DNA of 48,226 bases from NCBI GenBank assembly GCA_002293145.1, contig DBCO01000001.1, positions 40,563-88,788 on the forward strand, read 5' to 3'. Numbering within the stretch: position 1 is the stretch's first letter; the number at the start of each line of letters is the position of its first letter. The notes under the pieces were generated by a model, which was given only the letters and a program-made list of their open reading frames with translations, ran no database searches and was not told the DNA's origin. The stretch is from Akkermansiaceae bacterium UBA956. Lineage in GTDB: Bacteria > Verrucomicrobiota > Verrucomicrobiia > Verrucomicrobiales > Akkermansiaceae. Positions 35,506 to 44,270 of this stretch are shown here, piece after piece. The translations under genes were made by a program, and so were the position numbers.

Positions 35506-37428
35506 TCACAGCGTTTCCTTGAAGAGGTCTAGTGCGAGCAAGAGTGCCGTTTTGCGATCTAACAAAAAAAGATCATCTTCTCCGCTAAGGCGACCGTAGA
35601 AAAATTCACTCTGACCGGTCGTGCTGACAGGGGTGACTTCGAGAATATGCGTTTGGTAGCCATCGTGCTCACCAAATTCATTGAGCTTGTGCTTGAGAAT
35701 GTTGAGTTTGAGTGCTGGTGTGGCGAGCGCATTAAGAGCATCTTGATCGTTCGAGTTCAGCCAAGAATTCACGCGCAGATCACCGAGGGTTTCTAGCAAC
35801 TTGTTCGCCCGCGCTATATTGAGCGTACCAGTGGTATTTTCGTCGTTGAGAAAGCTTTCCCAAGCTTCATCACGGTAGTTGAAATTGAGTTTCAGCTTAG
35901 GTTGATTGATCAGGTTGCGCTCCAGATTGATGAAGTCGATGGAGGCGATCGCGAGCAGTCGTGTGTCTTTCCATTGCTTAATGCGTAAGGGCAAGCGGGC
36001 TATGAAATCATCGGGCAATTTGACGATGGTATGTAGGGTCTCGGGGTGATTGAGATGGGCCGTGAAGACGCCATCTTTGGTCTTGCCGATGCGCAGTAAA
36101 ATGCTCGACTGATCCTTGAAACGGAACTGAATCGAGACAAGCGGAGATTTTAAGCCGTAGGTTTCCAAATCCTTTGCTTCATCGGTGAGAAAAGCATTAT
36201 CGGTGAGGAAACCTGCGACCTTGGTCTCGGTGATGGTTTTGATGAATTTGTAGTGGGTAACTTCGTTGAGCGTCGCGCTAGTAGCCTCATCGAGCTGAAT
36301 CCTCCAAGATCCACGCGGTGGAAGAGATAATTGAATCGGCGAGGCCTTAGCGGTGTTGATGGTAATGGCTTGGAGCTTTTTGTGATCAAAGCCCGTGAGA
36401 TTTTGCGCGCGGAGGTTATTGTAATTGGTTAGGGGTAGTTCGGAAAGCGAAACGAGATCGGGGTAGGGGCGCAATGGGAGTTCAAACACAGTGCCAGGGC
36501 GGTCAGATACGGTGGCATAGACCGTGTTTGCTTTGTCATCAGCACTGGGATAGACGCTGAGCGTTACGGGTTCCGTTTGGCCAAAAGATTGAATCGCGAT
36601 GCGCAGAAACATATCATCCTCGATGCTTGGCAAGGTGACTTTTTCTTTGTCCAATACGCGTAGAGCGCGCAGCGAGAAAAGACCTTTTTCGATCAAGCTT
36701 TTCACGGCTTCGGTCTCCGTTGACAGTTTCTGCGGTTTGGTGATGCGCCAGGGTTGCCCAAGAGCGGTCGTCTCTAGCATGAACTCGGAAGAGTCAGATT
36801 TGATGTGGATCTTTTGCAACTGCGATGGTGCAAACAAAAATGGTTGATGATCGCGAAAGTAGCGCAATCCATCTTTAAATATTGGTCGGATGTCGCCGGT
36901 GCAGGCATAGATGTGAGATTTGCGACTGCGATCACGTGGTTGCAGAAACACTGTCGGCACGAGCTCTTCGGTCTCAGCATCCGTTGTGATCCATGCCGTG
37001 CGTCGGCCAATCACATACTTCGCCCGGGCCTTTCCCTCATCGTCAGCGAGGCGAACATAAACCATGCCATCCTTGAGACCAGCTTGTGTTTCATCGATTT
37101 TTTCATTCGGGATAACATCGGTCGCGCGGGTTGCTAAGCTGAAATCTATCAGGGTTTTCGCCCAGCGTGGATCCATGCGATCTTGGGCTGGCTCTGTCAT
37201 CATCCAGACACCCGATGCTCGCGAAAATTTCGCCGTTACGCCATTGGTGCTGAGGTTAATTTTGGTAATGTCGGCAGGTGTGAAGTCTGTGTAAAGTCGC
37301 TCGCCTTGAGGGGTGGGTGGGACGCCAAAAATTTGGTGCAGATTGCCACGAGAAAGCAATATCCCAACAAGCACCAGCATGACGATGGCGATGAATAACT
37401 GCAACAGTGTGGAAAAGAGTGATCTCAC
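35506..37428 (-). CDS. DUF4340-domain membrane-anchored protein
   Basis: The 640-residue product has an N-terminal membrane anchor (about residues 8-25). Long beta-rich stretches then show the DUF4340 pattern: I-x-x-I-x-L, F-x-R-x-x-G-x-W-x-M near residue 65, then P-A-Q-D-R-M-D and L-I-x-x-x-L. Two or three such repeats appear to be present. It lies 20 nt downstream of the GldG-like gene, and these proteins are regularly encoded next to GldF/GldG-type transporter genes. The role is unknown; an extracytoplasmic accessory to the permease complex is plausible. Confidence 0.8.
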   Translation of the reverse strand: MRSLFSTLLQLFIAIVMLVLVGILLSRGNLHQIFGVPPTPQGERLYTDFTPADITKINLSTNGVTAKFSRASGVWMMTEPAQDRMDPRWAKTLIDFSLATRATDVIPNEKIDETQAGLKDGMVYVRLADDEGKARAKYVIGRRTAWITTDAETEELVPTVFLQPRDRSRKSHIYACTGDIRPIFKDGLRYFRDHQPFLFAPSQLQKIHIKSDSSEFMLETTALGQPWRITKPQKLSTETEAVKSLIEKGLFSLRALRVLDKEKVTLPSIEDDMFLRIAIQSFGQTEPVTLSVYPSADDKANTVYATVSDRPGTVFELPLRPYPDLVSLSELPLTNYNNLRAQNLTGFDHKKLQAITINTAKASPIQLSLPPRGSWRIQLDEATSATLNEVTHYKFIKTITETKVAGFLTDNAFLTDEAKDLETYGLKSPLVSIQFRFKDQSSILLRIGKTKDGVFTAHLNHPETLHTIVKLPDDFIARLPLRIKQWKDTRLLAIASIDFINLERNLINQPKLKLNFNYRDEAWESFLNDENTTGTLNIARANKLLETLGDLRVNSWLNSNDQDALNALATPALKLNILKHKLNEFGEHDGYQTHILEVTPVSTTGQSEFFYGRLSGEDDLFLLDRKTALLLALDLFKETL

Positions 37429-37448
37429 AAGGGAAATAATCTGTTAGG

Positions 37449-38999
37449 TCAGGCGCGACGTGCGTTCCAGACGAACAAGCCGATCAGCAATGCTGCAGCG
37501 GGTAGGAAAAACAAGTTGACGCGATTGATGAAGGAGGCTTGCGTGGTGAGAAGCGGCAATTTGTACGTGCCGACGGTGCGCGGTCCGGTGCCGGACATTT
37601 CTTCGCGACCGACTAACCAATTGGCCGTGGCGTTAAAGAAATCGATATTTTCATTGCGCAAGGAATTCGGTTCGAGAAAGCTGGCATTAGAAATCACGAC
37701 CATCCGAGAGGCCTTGGCAGCGAAGCGGTCATCGGATGCGGCACCGCGGATGACGGCTGCTGCGAGTGCGAGTGGTCCGCGGATGTCCTCGACATCGCTG
37801 AAGCTCGGCGTGGTGACTGTTTTGCCCGTCTCACCCCAATACTTAGGAGCTGATTCCAGCAGCTTGATGGGAGAAATGCGTCGATTGATGAGATCTTCCG
37901 CGCCTTCACGTACTTCCAAGGAAGAGCTGACGCCATCAAAACTGGTGCTTTTATTCCAGAAATCTCGAGTGTATTCGAAGCCCGGCACGAACGATGCCTC
38001 GACTTGAAACACAGCATTTTTTCCGGCAGTAGTGACGATCTGATCACGTCGCGGAGTCACACCATGATCTCGTAAAAAGGAACGAAGTTGATCAGGAGTT
38101 TGCTGAGCTCGTAATAGGACCATGATGTTGCTGGCTGGACGGTTCCAGTATTTTATCAACGACGCCATCTCAGGTTTCGTAAAGTCGTAACGCGGCGCGG
38201 CGATGATGACGCCAGCGGCATTTTCGGGGATTTCAGCCAGCTCGCTCATTTTCACCGTTATGGGGAGGATGTTTTGCGATAGCAAGGAATCACGCATCAC
38301 CGACCAAGCTCCGCCCTCCAGTTCGGTCTGGAAATCGCTTTTATCAGCAAGGAAATAGACGATCCGTGGTTTGCCCTCGATGGCGGAAAGAAGTCCAGTG
38401 GTGAGCGTATCTTCGCCTTGGAATGAACTCAGCCTGCGCGCTGATTTGCCATCATTGGTCTCGTAGAGCAACATGTGGTCTTGGGTCACAAAGCGGATTT
38501 TAGATGAGTCTTCTTGGGTGGCCTGAGTGGAGGTGTCGTCGCGTGCATCGATGATCACGATGTCGTCCCGATTGATGACGCCCGAATTCGCCGCGAGATT
38601 GTATGTTTCCGCGACTTGCATGGCGCGGTCCACATCGCGCACGGGATCGAACCGCTCGACCACAACCTTGTTGCCGGAGACTCGGGCATATTCAGCGGCG
38701 AGAACGCGCACGCGCTCTGTCATGGCGGTGGATCGGCGGAAGGCGACGATCATTTTTACAGGAGTTTTACGTTCCTGAACTTGGGCGGATTGCAACAAGC
38801 CTATGGTCCAGTTCGAGAGCGAGTAATTCTCACCGCGGCTCAGATCTGAGCGCGAAAAGTAGCGCGATCCGAGGAAGTTGGCGAGGATCACAATGATCAG
38901 GAGCGAGAAAATTTGCAGCACAGAAAGCGTGCCGATATTCCAGCGATTCATCGGTCGAGCTTTGGTGTTGTTCTGAGTAGTGGCAGAGTCGTCTGACAT
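37449..38999 (-). CDS. GldG-like ABC-type transport auxiliary protein
   Basis: The 516-residue product has an N-terminal helix (about 24-42) and a C-terminal helix (about 495-512), with a large extracytoplasmic domain between them. The visible pattern fits the ABC-transporter auxiliary (GldG) family: P-V-K-M-I-V-A-F near 77, Y-A-R-V-S-G-N-K-V-V-V-E near 105, E-D-T-L-T-T-G-L-L-S-A near 198 and P-R-I-V-Y-F-L near 213. In Bacteroidota GldG works with GldF and the ATPase GldA in gliding. Outside that phylum the role is undefined. It sits between the permease gene (30 nt) and the DUF4340 gene (20 nt), probably as one operon. Confidence 0.82.
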   Translation of the reverse strand: MSDDSATTQNNTKARPMNRWNIGTLSVLQIFSLLIIVILANFLGSRYFSRSDLSRGENYSLSNWTIGLLQSAQVQERKTPVKMIVAFRRSTAMTERVRVLAAEYARVSGNKVVVERFDPVRDVDRAMQVAETYNLAANSGVINRDDIVIIDARDDTSTQATQEDSSKIRFVTQDHMLLYETNDGKSARRLSSFQGEDTLTTGLLSAIEGKPRIVYFLADKSDFQTELEGGAWSVMRDSLLSQNILPITVKMSELAEIPENAAGVIIAAPRYDFTKPEMASLIKYWNRPASNIMVLLRAQQTPDQLRSFLRDHGVTPRRDQIVTTAGKNAVFQVEASFVPGFEYTRDFWNKSTSFDGVSSSLEVREGAEDLINRRISPIKLLESAPKYWGETGKTVTTPSFSDVEDIRGPLALAAAVIRGAASDDRFAAKASRMVVISNASFLEPNSLRNENIDFFNATANWLVGREEMSGTGPRTVGTYKLPLLTTQASFINRVNLFFLPAAALLIGLFVWNARRA

Positions 39000-39029
39000 G
39001 AGAAAAATGTGGGAGCGAAAGGCGAAATA

Positions 39030-39782
39030 CTAACGGCGCCAGCGGCGGAAATCGAGCACGTGAAAAGTCAGCGCTAGAGTGAAGATCGAGAGCGAGAGGT
39101 AGAAAATCGCCACTCGTGTGTCCATCAATCCGCTGCAAAAGTAGTGCATGTGTTGTCGTGCGGAAATGTATTGAAACAGAGAGGCTCCGGCGAAGCTTTC
39201 ACCCCAGATGGTTGTCACAAATCCTAGGAAATAGTGCAACACAAGTAGACCGAGTGTGACGATCGCTGCTACGATTGAGTTTGAGGTCAGCGATGAGGCA
39301 AAGCAGCCGATGGCGAGGAAAAAAGCGCCCATCAAGAATAGGATCGAGTAAGTTCCTATGAGCGAGCCATTATTCCATGCGGGCGGCAGCCCCGTGACCC
39401 ATGGGTAAACTTGAAATTGAAAAAAGCTTGGAATCCACAGCAGGCAGTAGAATGTGAGGGCTGCGAAATATTTTGATAGTACTACTTGCCACGTTTTCAC
39501 GGGAGCGGTGAGCAATGTTTCCAGAGTTCCTGAACGTTGTTCATCGGCAAAAAGCTTCATCGTCAACAGCGGGAAAATGAACAAAAAGTAGAACCAAAAC
39601 ACCGGGGTGTGCATTGAGAAATATACCAAGCTGGTGCTCATCGGCGTATCGCTAAAGGCCTTCATCGCCGTAGATAGAGAGACGCCGTGCATGATGATGA
39701 CAAAAGCAATCACAATCCACCCGAGTGGATTGAGCAAGAAGCTGCGCAATTCTTTGCGAAATAGGATAGTGAAAACACGCAT
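39030..39782 (-). CDS. ABC-2 permease, GldF-like
   Basis: The 250-residue product begins with F-R-K-E-L-R-S-F-L-L-N-P-L-G-W, the amphipathic lead of ABC-2 permeases. It has six predicted membrane helices. The segment L-L-T-M-K-L-F-A-D-E-Q-R-S-G-T-L-E-T-L-L-T-A-P-V is the family's conserved cytoplasmic coupling loop. Start ATG 39782 places the amphipathic helix at the N terminus; a start 13 codons upstream is less likely. It is the first gene of the three-gene cluster. An ATPase subunit should exist but is not encoded in this window. Confidence 0.88.
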   Translation of the reverse strand: MRVFTILFRKELRSFLLNPLGWIVIAFVIIMHGVSLSTAMKAFSDTPMSTSLVYFSMHTPVFWFYFLFIFPLLTMKLFADEQRSGTLETLLTAPVKTWQVVLSKYFAALTFYCLLWIPSFFQFQVYPWVTGLPPAWNNGSLIGTYSILFLMGAFFLAIGCFASSLTSNSIVAAIVTLGLLVLHYFLGFVTTIWGESFAGASLFQYISARQHMHYFCSGLMDTRVAIFYLSLSIFTLALTFHVLDFRRWRR

Positions 39783-39879
39783 GAACGGGCAAAGCTTAGG
39801 CAATAAACATGAGGATGACAAGCATTCATCGATCGACCTTTGCCGCGGCGTTGATCGCTTGACAAGCTCGCAGGAGAGC

Positions 39880-41721
39880 TCAGCGGTTTAGTGTCGGCTC
39901 TAGCCACAGCGCCCAATCGTAATTTCTGCCATCTTCCCCCTCAAGTGTGAGCAATTTTAGGCGCTTGACGTTTTCTAAGGATACTTGAAACGGTTTGATC
40001 TCACCCTCGGGGATTGAGCCAGAATCCCAGAGCACACGGCCATCGCCGATGATTTGGAACTGCAAAGTGCCTGATTGCGTTTGGTAGTTTCCACAATGTC
40101 CCGTCAAGGTTTTCCATGTGCCGTCCAGTTCCCACTCGTGCTGACCGGGTGCATGGGCGTAAATCCCGTGGCGAAAAATGCGACTGCCGGCGAGCAACAT
40201 GTTCCCTGGGGCTGGCACGCGATCACGCAGTGCTGCACCGTAGCCGGATTTCTCGCTGACTGCGCGAATGTCGGACAGTGGCAGGCTTTTTTTCTCTGTG
40301 GGCACTTGCATGAGATCGATCAAAGCGGGAGACTTTGTGGCGAGCAAGCGCGTCATGATTTCTTGGCACAGAGCATCGTTTTTCACTGCATCTGAGGCCT
40401 GATAGTCCTTCATCGTCTTGGTATCATCTTTTTCAAATGCTGCGGTGAAAGGCTCCAACAAAATGCTTGTACGAGCCGCTGTAATGTCGACCTTGCCTTG
40501 AGCGTCAACCACATAGCTATATCGATACGGCGTTTGCCCCATGATGCCGGAACTCGCACCATTGGCGAACATGTAGCAAACGCGAAGCTCTCCGGATTTC
40601 CCCGCGCGAAGGGCTTGGCAATCGAGCTCAAAATTTCCCTCCTTGTCGGGGATCGCCGTGCAAGATGTGGCGTCATAGTCGCTGCCGCCCGTGGGATCCA
40701 TGTAGGCGATGACTGCATACACCGGCGGCGAGGCCTTGATGTTTGCTCGTAACACAAAACCTTTGCCTTTTTCCTCGATTGCTATCTGACTAACTGCGAT
40801 TTGTGGTTTTTGATTCATGGCTTTGACCGAACCACAAAAAATCGGATGCGAGGCCAGGCGCAAGCCATGTGCTAGCGTCAGAAACGAGCCCTTACTTTCA
40901 CCGCGTAATTCTTCGCCGTAGCTGCGATTTCCCGAGCCCATCAATGCCGTGCCGAAGGCTTCGCGTTCGTTGGGGCGCTCCAAGTTATGCGGCAATCCGA
41001 GCGCGTGCCCTAGTTCGTGACAGACACCACCAATGAAGATACTGTTGTACTGACCTAACGAAATTTTTCCGTATTGACCATCTGAAACATGATTTCCTTG
41101 ATCGGCGAGAGAGGCGAGATTGAGAATCGGCGAGTCCACTTGCCAAGCGGTGCCCGATCTACTGGATCCACCGGCGTAGTAGGGACTGTTCTGGGTGATT
41201 CGCCGTTGTTGCGGTTCCCAGTTGGCCATGTTGCAAAAAATCACCACGGTCTCAGACTCTGGATTGATTCCACGAGAGCGAAGTGTCGGCGCGCACTCGT
41301 TGAGAATTTCATGGCCGCTGTCACCATTGTAAACGGCATAAGGCTTACGGCCTTTCACTACGTGAATGTTTAATAGTTGATCGTCTTTGAGCTCGATCTG
41401 AATCGTGCGCTCGCCAAAGCCTAGGCGGTTCATTTCTTTGGCGTAAAATTTCTGAATGTCCTTCATGATGGCCGTCAGTCGCTCGCGATATTCAGGCGCC
41501 GGAGCACGATCGTTTGGCGTCCACAACACGATGTGCAAGACCCGCTTCGCTTTCTCCGGGTCCTGTGCTTGCCATGTGTCTAGAATCTCGCGAGCAGCCT
41601 TGACTTTGGGCTCGATCTCAGTGGTGGCATTCAGTGCAGCATTTTCTTGTGCATGCAAAGGGGATGCCATGAAGAATAGGGTGGCGCAAAAAGTGAACGG
41701 TAAATGACGTGGAATCGGCAT
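39880..41721 (-). CDS. Secreted zinc metalloprotease with C-terminal NPCBM-like domain
   Basis: The 613-residue product has a signal peptide ending near P-L-H-A-Q. The zinc motif H235-E-L-G-H-A-L-G-L-P-H245 is of the metzincin type, with a possible Met-turn in F-G-T-A-L-M-G-S-G-N. The middle region (about 320-430) is beta-rich. The last 120 or so residues resemble the NPCBM galactose-binding-like fold: G-I-Y-A-H-A-P-G-Q-H-E-W-E-L near 528, then D-G-R-V-L-W-D-S-G and D-W-A-L-W-L-E-P-T-L. It is probably an extracellular protease aimed at glycosylated substrate. Start ATG 41721 gives a clean signal peptide. Confidence 0.85.
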   Translation of the reverse strand: MPIPRHLPFTFCATLFFMASPLHAQENAALNATTEIEPKVKAAREILDTWQAQDPEKAKRVLHIVLWTPNDRAPAPEYRERLTAIMKDIQKFYAKEMNRLGFGERTIQIELKDDQLLNIHVVKGRKPYAVYNGDSGHEILNECAPTLRSRGINPESETVVIFCNMANWEPQQRRITQNSPYYAGGSSRSGTAWQVDSPILNLASLADQGNHVSDGQYGKISLGQYNSIFIGGVCHELGHALGLPHNLERPNEREAFGTALMGSGNRSYGEELRGESKGSFLTLAHGLRLASHPIFCGSVKAMNQKPQIAVSQIAIEEKGKGFVLRANIKASPPVYAVIAYMDPTGGSDYDATSCTAIPDKEGNFELDCQALRAGKSGELRVCYMFANGASSGIMGQTPYRYSYVVDAQGKVDITAARTSILLEPFTAAFEKDDTKTMKDYQASDAVKNDALCQEIMTRLLATKSPALIDLMQVPTEKKSLPLSDIRAVSEKSGYGAALRDRVPAPGNMLLAGSRIFRHGIYAHAPGQHEWELDGTWKTLTGHCGNYQTQSGTLQFQIIGDGRVLWDSGSIPEGEIKPFQVSLENVKRLKLLTLEGEDGRNYDWALWLEPTLNR

Positions 41722-41813
41722 ACGCTTTTTTGTATCAACTGTTCCATTCATTACAACAAGAAATCGATTCTGCATTGCTTGTTGTCGTATCGTGTGTATT
41801 CATTATTCGTCTC

Positions 41814-43184
41814 ATGAATATTTCTGCATTGGATCTCTTCACCATCGGCATCGGCCCATCATCGTCTCACACGGTCGGTCCGATGCGTGCAGCGGAGCAA
41901 TTTCGGCGGAAAATCGAGGGTGCTGCCTGTTATGACCAAGTCAAACGCGTCGGCTGTGATCTCTATGGCAGTCTCGCTGCTACGGGCAAGGGTCACGGTA
42001 CAGATTCAGCGATTGTACTCGGATTGCTAGGCGAAAGACCCGAGAGTGTCATTGTCGATAACGTCGAAACGCTGTTGGCGCAGTGTGCGCAATCCAAGTG
42101 CCTGAAATGGTCGGCGGATCGCTCCATTGCCTTTGACCCGAAAAAAGACATCGCCTTCAAGCGTCTCAAGCCCTTGCCCTTGCATCCGAACGGTATGCAT
42201 TTTTTTGCAATGGATGAACATGATGCCGTTCTCGTGGAGGAGATCGTTTATTCGTTAGGCGGCGGATTTATTGCCGCGGAAGCAGAAATGCAGCGCGAGC
42301 CAGCATCGGTTAAATTACTATATGAATTTCGCTCTGCTAAGGAATTGATCGAACTCTGTGAGGCCCAGCAGCTCTCCATGAGCGAGTTGGTATTGGCCAA
42401 TGAAGCGACCTATCGCCCCGAGACCGAAACAAGAAAGCAGTTCGATGCTGTCTGGCAGGCGATGCAAGATTGCGTAAAGCGCGGCATCACTCGCGATGGG
42501 GTTCTACCTGGTGGGCTTGCGGTCAAGCGCCGCGCTAAGCAAAACTACGATCAACTTTGCGCGCACCCTGAGGCCGCCTTAGCAGATCCGCTTTCGGTGC
42601 TCGATTGGGTCAATCTCTACGCGCTTGCGGTCAATGAAGAAAATGCTGCGGGCGGACGAGTCGTCACGGCCCCCACCAATGGGGCGGCAGGCATCATCCC
42701 CGCTGTGCTTCTTTACGCGCTGCGATTTAAGACCTCGCCGCATCGCGATGGCGTGCATCGTTTTCTCCTCACGGCTGCTGCGATTGGCATGCTATACAAG
42801 CGCAATGCCTCCATTTCAGGAGCTGAAGCTGGTTGCCAGGGAGAGGTGGGCGTCGCTTGCTCGATGGCCGCTGCGGGTCTAGTCGAATATCTCGGTGGCA
42901 CGGTGCATCAGGTAGAAAATGCTGCTGAGATTGGCATGGAGCACAACCTCGGTCTGACCTGTGATCCCATTGGTGGGCTGGTGCAGATTCCTTGCATCGA
43001 GCGCAATGCGATGGGGGCGGTCAAGGCCATCAATGCCTCGCGGCTCGCCATGTCATCGAACGGCAGTCACTATGTATCGCTCGATAAAGTGATCCAGACC
43101 ATGCGTGCTACTGGTCGTGACATGAACGCAAAGTACAAAGAAACCTCGCGCGGGGGACTAGCGGTGAATGTGGTAGAATGTTGA
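41814..43184 (+). CDS. sdaA: L-serine dehydratase (single-chain, iron-sulfur type)
   Basis: The 456-residue enzyme deaminates L-serine to pyruvate and ammonia with a [4Fe-4S] cluster. Both halves are present: the N-terminal G-P-S-S-S-H-T-V-G-P-M domain and the catalytic domain with A-P-T-N-G-A-A-G-I-I-P-A-V. Cluster cysteines lie in A-G-C-Q-G-E-V-G-V-A-C-S and in C-D-P-I-G-G-L-V-Q-I-P-C. Length matches single-chain SdaA. The ATG at 41814 sits just ahead of the first conserved residues; an upstream frame start would overlap the divergent metalloprotease gene. Confidence 0.96.
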   Translation: MNISALDLFTIGIGPSSSHTVGPMRAAEQFRRKIEGAACYDQVKRVGCDLYGSLAATGKGHGTDSAIVLGLLGERPESVIVDNVETLLAQCAQSKCLKWSADRSIAFDPKKDIAFKRLKPLPLHPNGMHFFAMDEHDAVLVEEIVYSLGGGFIAAEAEMQREPASVKLLYEFRSAKELIELCEAQQLSMSELVLANEATYRPETETRKQFDAVWQAMQDCVKRGITRDGVLPGGLAVKRRAKQNYDQLCAHPEAALADPLSVLDWVNLYALAVNEENAAGGRVVTAPTNGAAGIIPAVLLYALRFKTSPHRDGVHRFLLTAAAIGMLYKRNASISGAEAGCQGEVGVACSMAAAGLVEYLGGTVHQVENAAEIGMEHNLGLTCDPIGGLVQIPCIERNAMGAVKAINASRLAMSSNGSHYVSLDKVIQTMRATGRDMNAKYKETSRGGLAVNVVEC

Positions 43185-43194
43185 TGGCATCATC

Positions 43195-43213
43195 GGCTGA
43201 CGAGTCGGCTTTT
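43195..43213 (+). terminator. Weak hairpin after sdaA
   Basis: GGCTGA and TCGGCT pair (four Watson-Crick and two G-U) around the loop CGAG, followed by TTTT. It lies 10 nt after the sdaA stop. The stem is short, so the call is tentative. Confidence 0.35.
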
Positions 43214-43249
43214 ACGTTGATCCCGTCCTTCGCATCGCGCACCAATTGC

Positions 43250-43278
43250 TTGTGGCGTGTGGTTTTTTCTGTTATATT
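43250..43278 (+). promoter_or_regulatory. Candidate promoter of the secreted-protein/protease pair
   Basis: TTGTGG (43250-43255), a 17-nt spacer and TATATT (43273-43278) lie about 50 nt before the ATG at 43329, right after the putative sdaA terminator. Confidence 0.45.
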
Positions 43279-43328
43279 CTTCTCTTGTCATCGCAGAAAT
43301 TTTCTGAAACAATAGACACATACCCAAT

Positions 43329-44270
43329 ATGTTGCATAAATTGTTATTCGTCGCATTGCTCTCATGCATCACGGTGGCCTCTGCTGATCCATTGACTCAC
43401 GCTGACTTAGAAGAGCTTCGTGAAAGGCTTAAGGCGATCAAGGAAGGGGCATTGGAGCATCTGGACACCCGCTACAAGTCGGCAGTGGATGATTATCGCG
43501 CGGCTTTACAAAGCGATGATGCGGCACTCAATTTGTTCGTCAAATGCGTGGAAAAGGCCGACTTCACGGATCAACAGAAAAAATCACAGGAGTTTCGTGA
43601 TTGGAAACGCCGTGAAGAAGGACGCTTGAAGAGGCCTGAATTTAAGGATGCTCTGCGTCACCAGTTGAATTGGTTGTCGCTGGCAATGCGGGCCACGGCC
43701 CGTCCTGATGATCGTCATAAGCTTGCGCCTGATGTGCTCGATGCATTGAATTCGATTTTTGCCAATGCGAAGCAGCTTGAAGGTCAGCAGCGGCTGCTTT
43801 CGGAACCGGTGACCGGCACGGTTTTTGTGCGCGCTTATGAGCTAGGCGAACTAAAACTCAAGCAGTGGCCACTCTCGCCCTTGGATTTGGAAGGAGCCTT
43901 TGATCAGGTGATTTTGCCACCATTGCGCAAGCCGCAAAGCATTGCCTCTCTTGCCGAGGCCTGGGACAAGCGCATTCAGATGGAGGCCTCCAAGGTGGAG
44001 TTTTTCTCTGCCGAACGCCCCGAGGAAAATGCGCTGAGCAAGAAAGTGGATAGCACGCCAGCGATGGTGAAATTTCGAGAGGAAACGCTGCCGGATTTGA
44101 AATGGAAAAAAGAGCTCGATCTTTACAAAAGTGGGGATCAGCGCGCGGCCGCCTTGCGTATGTTGGCGCACATCAAGCAATACCTCACTCATAACAAAGC
44201 CAATGACTGGATTGATGAGTTTCATTCCTTGGTGACTCCGGAAGAAAAAGCTGAAGATGAAGTGAAGTGA
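43329..44270 (+). CDS. Exported helical protein of unknown function
   Basis: The 313-residue product has a signal peptide (residues 1-19, ending A-S-A-D). It is strongly helical and charged, with many Lys, Glu and Arg residues in coiled-coil-like spacing at about 20-100 and a Leu-rich middle. It has no family I recognise. Its TGA stop shares one base with the ATG of the trypsin-like protease gene (T-G-A-T-G), so the two proteins are probably made together. It could serve as a chaperone or inhibitor of that protease, but only the gene order suggests this. Confidence 0.75.
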   Translation: MLHKLLFVALLSCITVASADPLTHADLEELRERLKAIKEGALEHLDTRYKSAVDDYRAALQSDDAALNLFVKCVEKADFTDQQKKSQEFRDWKRREEGRLKRPEFKDALRHQLNWLSLAMRATARPDDRHKLAPDVLDALNSIFANAKQLEGQQRLLSEPVTGTVFVRAYELGELKLKQWPLSPLDLEGAFDQVILPPLRKPQSIASLAEAWDKRIQMEASKVEFFSAERPEENALSKKVDSTPAMVKFREETLPDLKWKKELDLYKSGDQRAAALRMLAHIKQYLTHNKANDWIDEFHSLVTPEEKAEDEVK

